Source of the DNA: Taxillus chinensis
Taxonomy: Eukaryota > Streptophyta > Magnoliopsida > Santalales > Loranthaceae
Direction of reading: 5' to 3'
Length of the DNA stretch: 64,000 nt
NCBI GenBank assembly: GCA_023512835.1
Contig: CM042088.1
Location: 42,370,271 to 42,434,270, forward strand
Position 1 is the first letter of the stretch; each line of letters opens with the position of its first letter. A program made the position numbers and the translations under genes. Of this stretch, positions 62,401 through 64,000 are shown one piece after another. The notes under the pieces were generated by a model that ran no database searches, had not been told where the DNA came from, and was given only the letters and a program-made list of their open reading frames with translations.

Positions 62401-62654
62401 TTCACTCAACATGCTTGAAGGAGATACTGGGTATGTTTTGTTGTCAGCAATATGATGGGACTGCTAGTTGATCTGTTATTTGTATTGGGCACTGTATACC
62501 TGTGTTGCTTTCCAGAACAGGCGTACTCTGTGAAAGTGCAATGCAGTTTCTAAATCTATGTTCTTACAGTTGTTCAGTTTGGCCCTCAAGTCTTTTCCTG
62601 TCAGAATTTATACTTTCTAATCCAAGATTTTTCTGCAGTAAGTCATGCTTTGAG
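56480..62654 (+). CDS. FAM86/EEF2KMT-like protein-lysine methyltransferase, 5' part (6 exons, partial)
   Basis: Exons 56480-56571, 56758-56827, 61973-62101, 62192-62255, 62352-62430 and 62570-62654; phases continuous, 173 codons without a stop, all GT-AG. Protein landmarks: MAAEEDEPSDLFFFSAFMA, EPSDWLISLA, GGSITEQVQRFIWDHC, KPYLKKFLKKLI, GEVLDEIYEQYAHYM, LKENTRVFKYISFLFPD, QCSLNMLEGDTGCSVWPSSL and LSEFILSNPRFF, ending KSCFE just where the SAM-binding motif (usually VGSGVGLVG) should follow. Order and spacing fit the FAM86 family, which includes the methyltransferase acting on a lysine of elongation factor eEF2. The catalytic half is not visible and is expected beyond the right edge. Intron 2 (5.1 kb) contains a copia element. 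The exon 2 acceptor is ambiguous by 3 bases (TAG/AAG), both in frame. Confidence 0.8.
57180..57305 (+). repeat. Truncated 5' LTR of the copia element
   Basis: Matches the last ~110 bases of the 3' LTR (ATCTCTTTGCAAGG, AGCCAACAGTTTATTCAGAA, TTTACAACA). The start of the LTR is missing, so no target duplication can be read. Confidence 0.85.
61395..61615 (+). repeat. Complete 3' LTR of the copia element
   Basis: Begins TGTTGGGG after the tract AAGGGAGAAAT and ends TTTACAACA. Confidence 0.85.
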
Positions 62655-63683
62655 GTAAGTTATGAATTCCAGAATATTTGTTTTTTCTATTAATTTATTA
62701 ATGTTATTCCAAGACATCATACATACCTGAATCACATAATAGATATGTTACCTTTCTGGATTAATGTAAAATTGATTAACATCTATGCCAGTTGGTTAAA
62801 GATATTAGGTTTATAATTTTGCAGCTTATGTTATTTCTGATTGAGTGTTTATATGATTGTCGTTATTATTTTAGTAAAACCTGTGCATATGTCTGTAGTG
62901 TATATGATGTACAGATTTGAGCGTTTATGTATGTGTTGGGCATGAAGATGACTTGGGAATGATGGTTCTTATATGCTTAATCATAAAGTTGTAGCATCAG
63001 CTAGCTCAAGTATTTCCACATGATGACTTTTGTTCTATATGCATGAAATATGCATATTTGGATGGTTCATAAATAATAATAATAATGTTCTTCTTGCATT
63101 CTTTTTAACCCCGGAGGTTGGAACTAGATATCCAGAGGTTACCGCTTTGAGAGATTGCGTCCGTTCCTGCAAGTCAGAAACTGCCCAGACTGAGGAGGTC
63201 AAGGGTGTGATCCCCAGTTTAGTTTCTACTGAGAGTGATGTAACGATGATGTGAGAGTTGTAGTTTACCTTCTTGGAGGGAGGGCTCCCACCCATATATA
63301 GACTTGAGCTTGCTTGGGTAGCAAATCAAATGACTGCTATATGCCAGCTAAGTGATAGCTGGCGTGATACTGTGCAGACTTGTCCTCTGTGATGATGAGG
63401 ATAGAATCACAATAGGACATTGCTGAGGATAGGTCATCATTGAGTGGACTTGTGCAAGGTGGGTAACATACCTGATACAGGCATCTGAGTCCATCAAACC
63501 AGTTCGGATGCCCGAGCCAGAGGCATTTGCTTGGCCTCCTCATGCAACATTGTTAGTATCTCTGCCTGTTGTGAGGGGCGTCTGTCTAGAAATTGGCCCT
63601 GAGTATTATTTCAGGCATCATCAAATAATAATAGTATAATTTTTTCATCACTATATCTTTTGTCCTTGCCTAGTGTTGAATTT
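62655..63683. other. Probable methyltransferase intron with unassigned GC-richer block
   Basis: No exon carrying the expected SAM-binding motif was found. The block 63110-63560 has gene-like composition; its plus frame after ACCCCGGAG reads VGTRYPEVTALRDCV and then stops at 63253, which does not fit the methyltransferase. It may belong to an inserted element. Confidence 0.4.
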
Positions 63684-63816
63684 TGTTAGAATATGTAAAT
63701 GTGGGTTTGGTTCATTATGTATTTGGTTGAAAAGTGTATCTCTATATATGCCATCCTCTTGCCCTAATAAGATTATCAAGTTTTCTTCTCCCCTTTTGTT
63801 AACATGGTATCAGAGT
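63684..63816 (+). mobile_element. Short LTR plus primer-binding site, TRIM-like or copia, running off the right edge
   Basis: 63684-63804 runs TGTTAGAATATG to TTTTGTTAACA (121 bp, TGTTA/TAACA ends) with a TATA-like CTATATATGCC, and is followed directly by TGGTATCAGAG, the plant copia/TRIM primer-binding site complementary to initiator methionine tRNA. LTRs this short are typical of TRIM elements. The second LTR is not in the window, so size and autonomy are unknown. Confidence 0.75.
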
Positions 63817-64000
63817 AGACATGTGTGCTCCAAATATAATTTACATGTTTTACTCAATGATAAGTCATATGTGAAAAGGTGTAGTGAAATTTATAACTCA
63901 ACATCAGGAATTCTCTAGTCTTATAATTAATTAATAAGATTTTATGATCACCTCACCCATTGCTAATTGATTTTGTGATGGAAGCTTCCAGATTTTAACA
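63817..64000. other. Internal part of the edge retroelement, no frame recognised
   Basis: No gag-like sequence in the 184 bases after the primer-binding site, as expected of a non-coding TRIM but also of an untranslated leader. Confidence 0.4.

Noticed and set aside
1..64000. Search for CRISPR arrays, tRNA or rRNA genes and bacterial-style operons
   Set aside because: No regular spacer-repeat pattern or RNA gene was seen by eye; the gene structure is that of a plant nuclear genome. A tRNA scan would be needed to exclude a missed tRNA.

Overview
The window is nuclear DNA of a flowering plant, most likely a eudicot; I cannot name the species. Evidence: spliced genes with GT-AG introns of 0.3-5 kb, plant-specific products (chloroplast TLP18.3, germin-like protein, nepenthesin-type protease, NAC and PPR relics), AT-rich intergenic DNA full of (AT)n and (CT)n tracts, Ty1/copia remains and small inverted-repeat transposons. 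It is not bacterial: there are no operons, and most open frames longer than 60 codons are chance frames in introns and repeats. Reconstructed genes were built by hand from exon borders, reading-phase continuity and family resemblance.

Layout. 1-6.4 kb: 5' part of a PIEZO mechanosensitive-channel gene on the minus strand, seven exons, continuing off the left edge. 5.4-12.35 kb: the first two PIEZO exons and their upstream DNA lie in a tandem array of form A-B-A-B-A (A about 1.65 kb, B about 1.0 kb). 13.2-16.8 kb: a two-exon histidine-phosphatase (phosphoglycerate-mutase-like, AT74 type) gene on plus, divergent from PIEZO. 17.3-20.6 kb: a decayed copia RT/RNase H and AT-rich repeat debris.

21.9-42.9 kb is an accessory region built from duplicated blocks. 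It holds two full-length two-exon aspartic protease genes about 15.3 kb apart (22.2-24.2 and 37.5-40.6 kb) and a broken third first exon at 30.0 kb, all with related promoters. The first gene has both catalytic motifs altered; the second keeps both. Between them lie a 3.1-kb inverted-repeat composite carrying a methylcrotonoyl-CoA-carboxylase-like exon and a poly-A retroposon with a 19-bp target duplication, a Pack-MULE-like element, two inverted copies of a CTCGAG-rich element, a NAC pseudogene and a PPR fragment.

44.4-45.2 kb: germin-like protein gene. 49.1-49.4 kb: a small unrecognised membrane-protein gene on minus. 52.7-54.4 kb: chloroplast TLP18.3 (TPM domain) gene. 55.8-56.4 kb: a hAT-like MITE. 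56.5-62.7 kb: 5' part of a FAM86/EEF2KMT-like lysine methyltransferase gene whose second intron holds a degenerate copia element (57.2-61.6 kb). At the right edge a 121-bp LTR plus primer-binding site opens a TRIM-like or copia element.

The genes are independent housekeeping or stress-type loci, not a pathway. I found no defence island, CRISPR array, tRNA or rRNA, and no convincing new multi-gene system. The most interesting structures are the triplicated PIEZO promoter/first-exon array, the clustered CAG/CTG differences in its middle copy, the apparently inactive protease duplicate, and the transposons nested with captured gene pieces.
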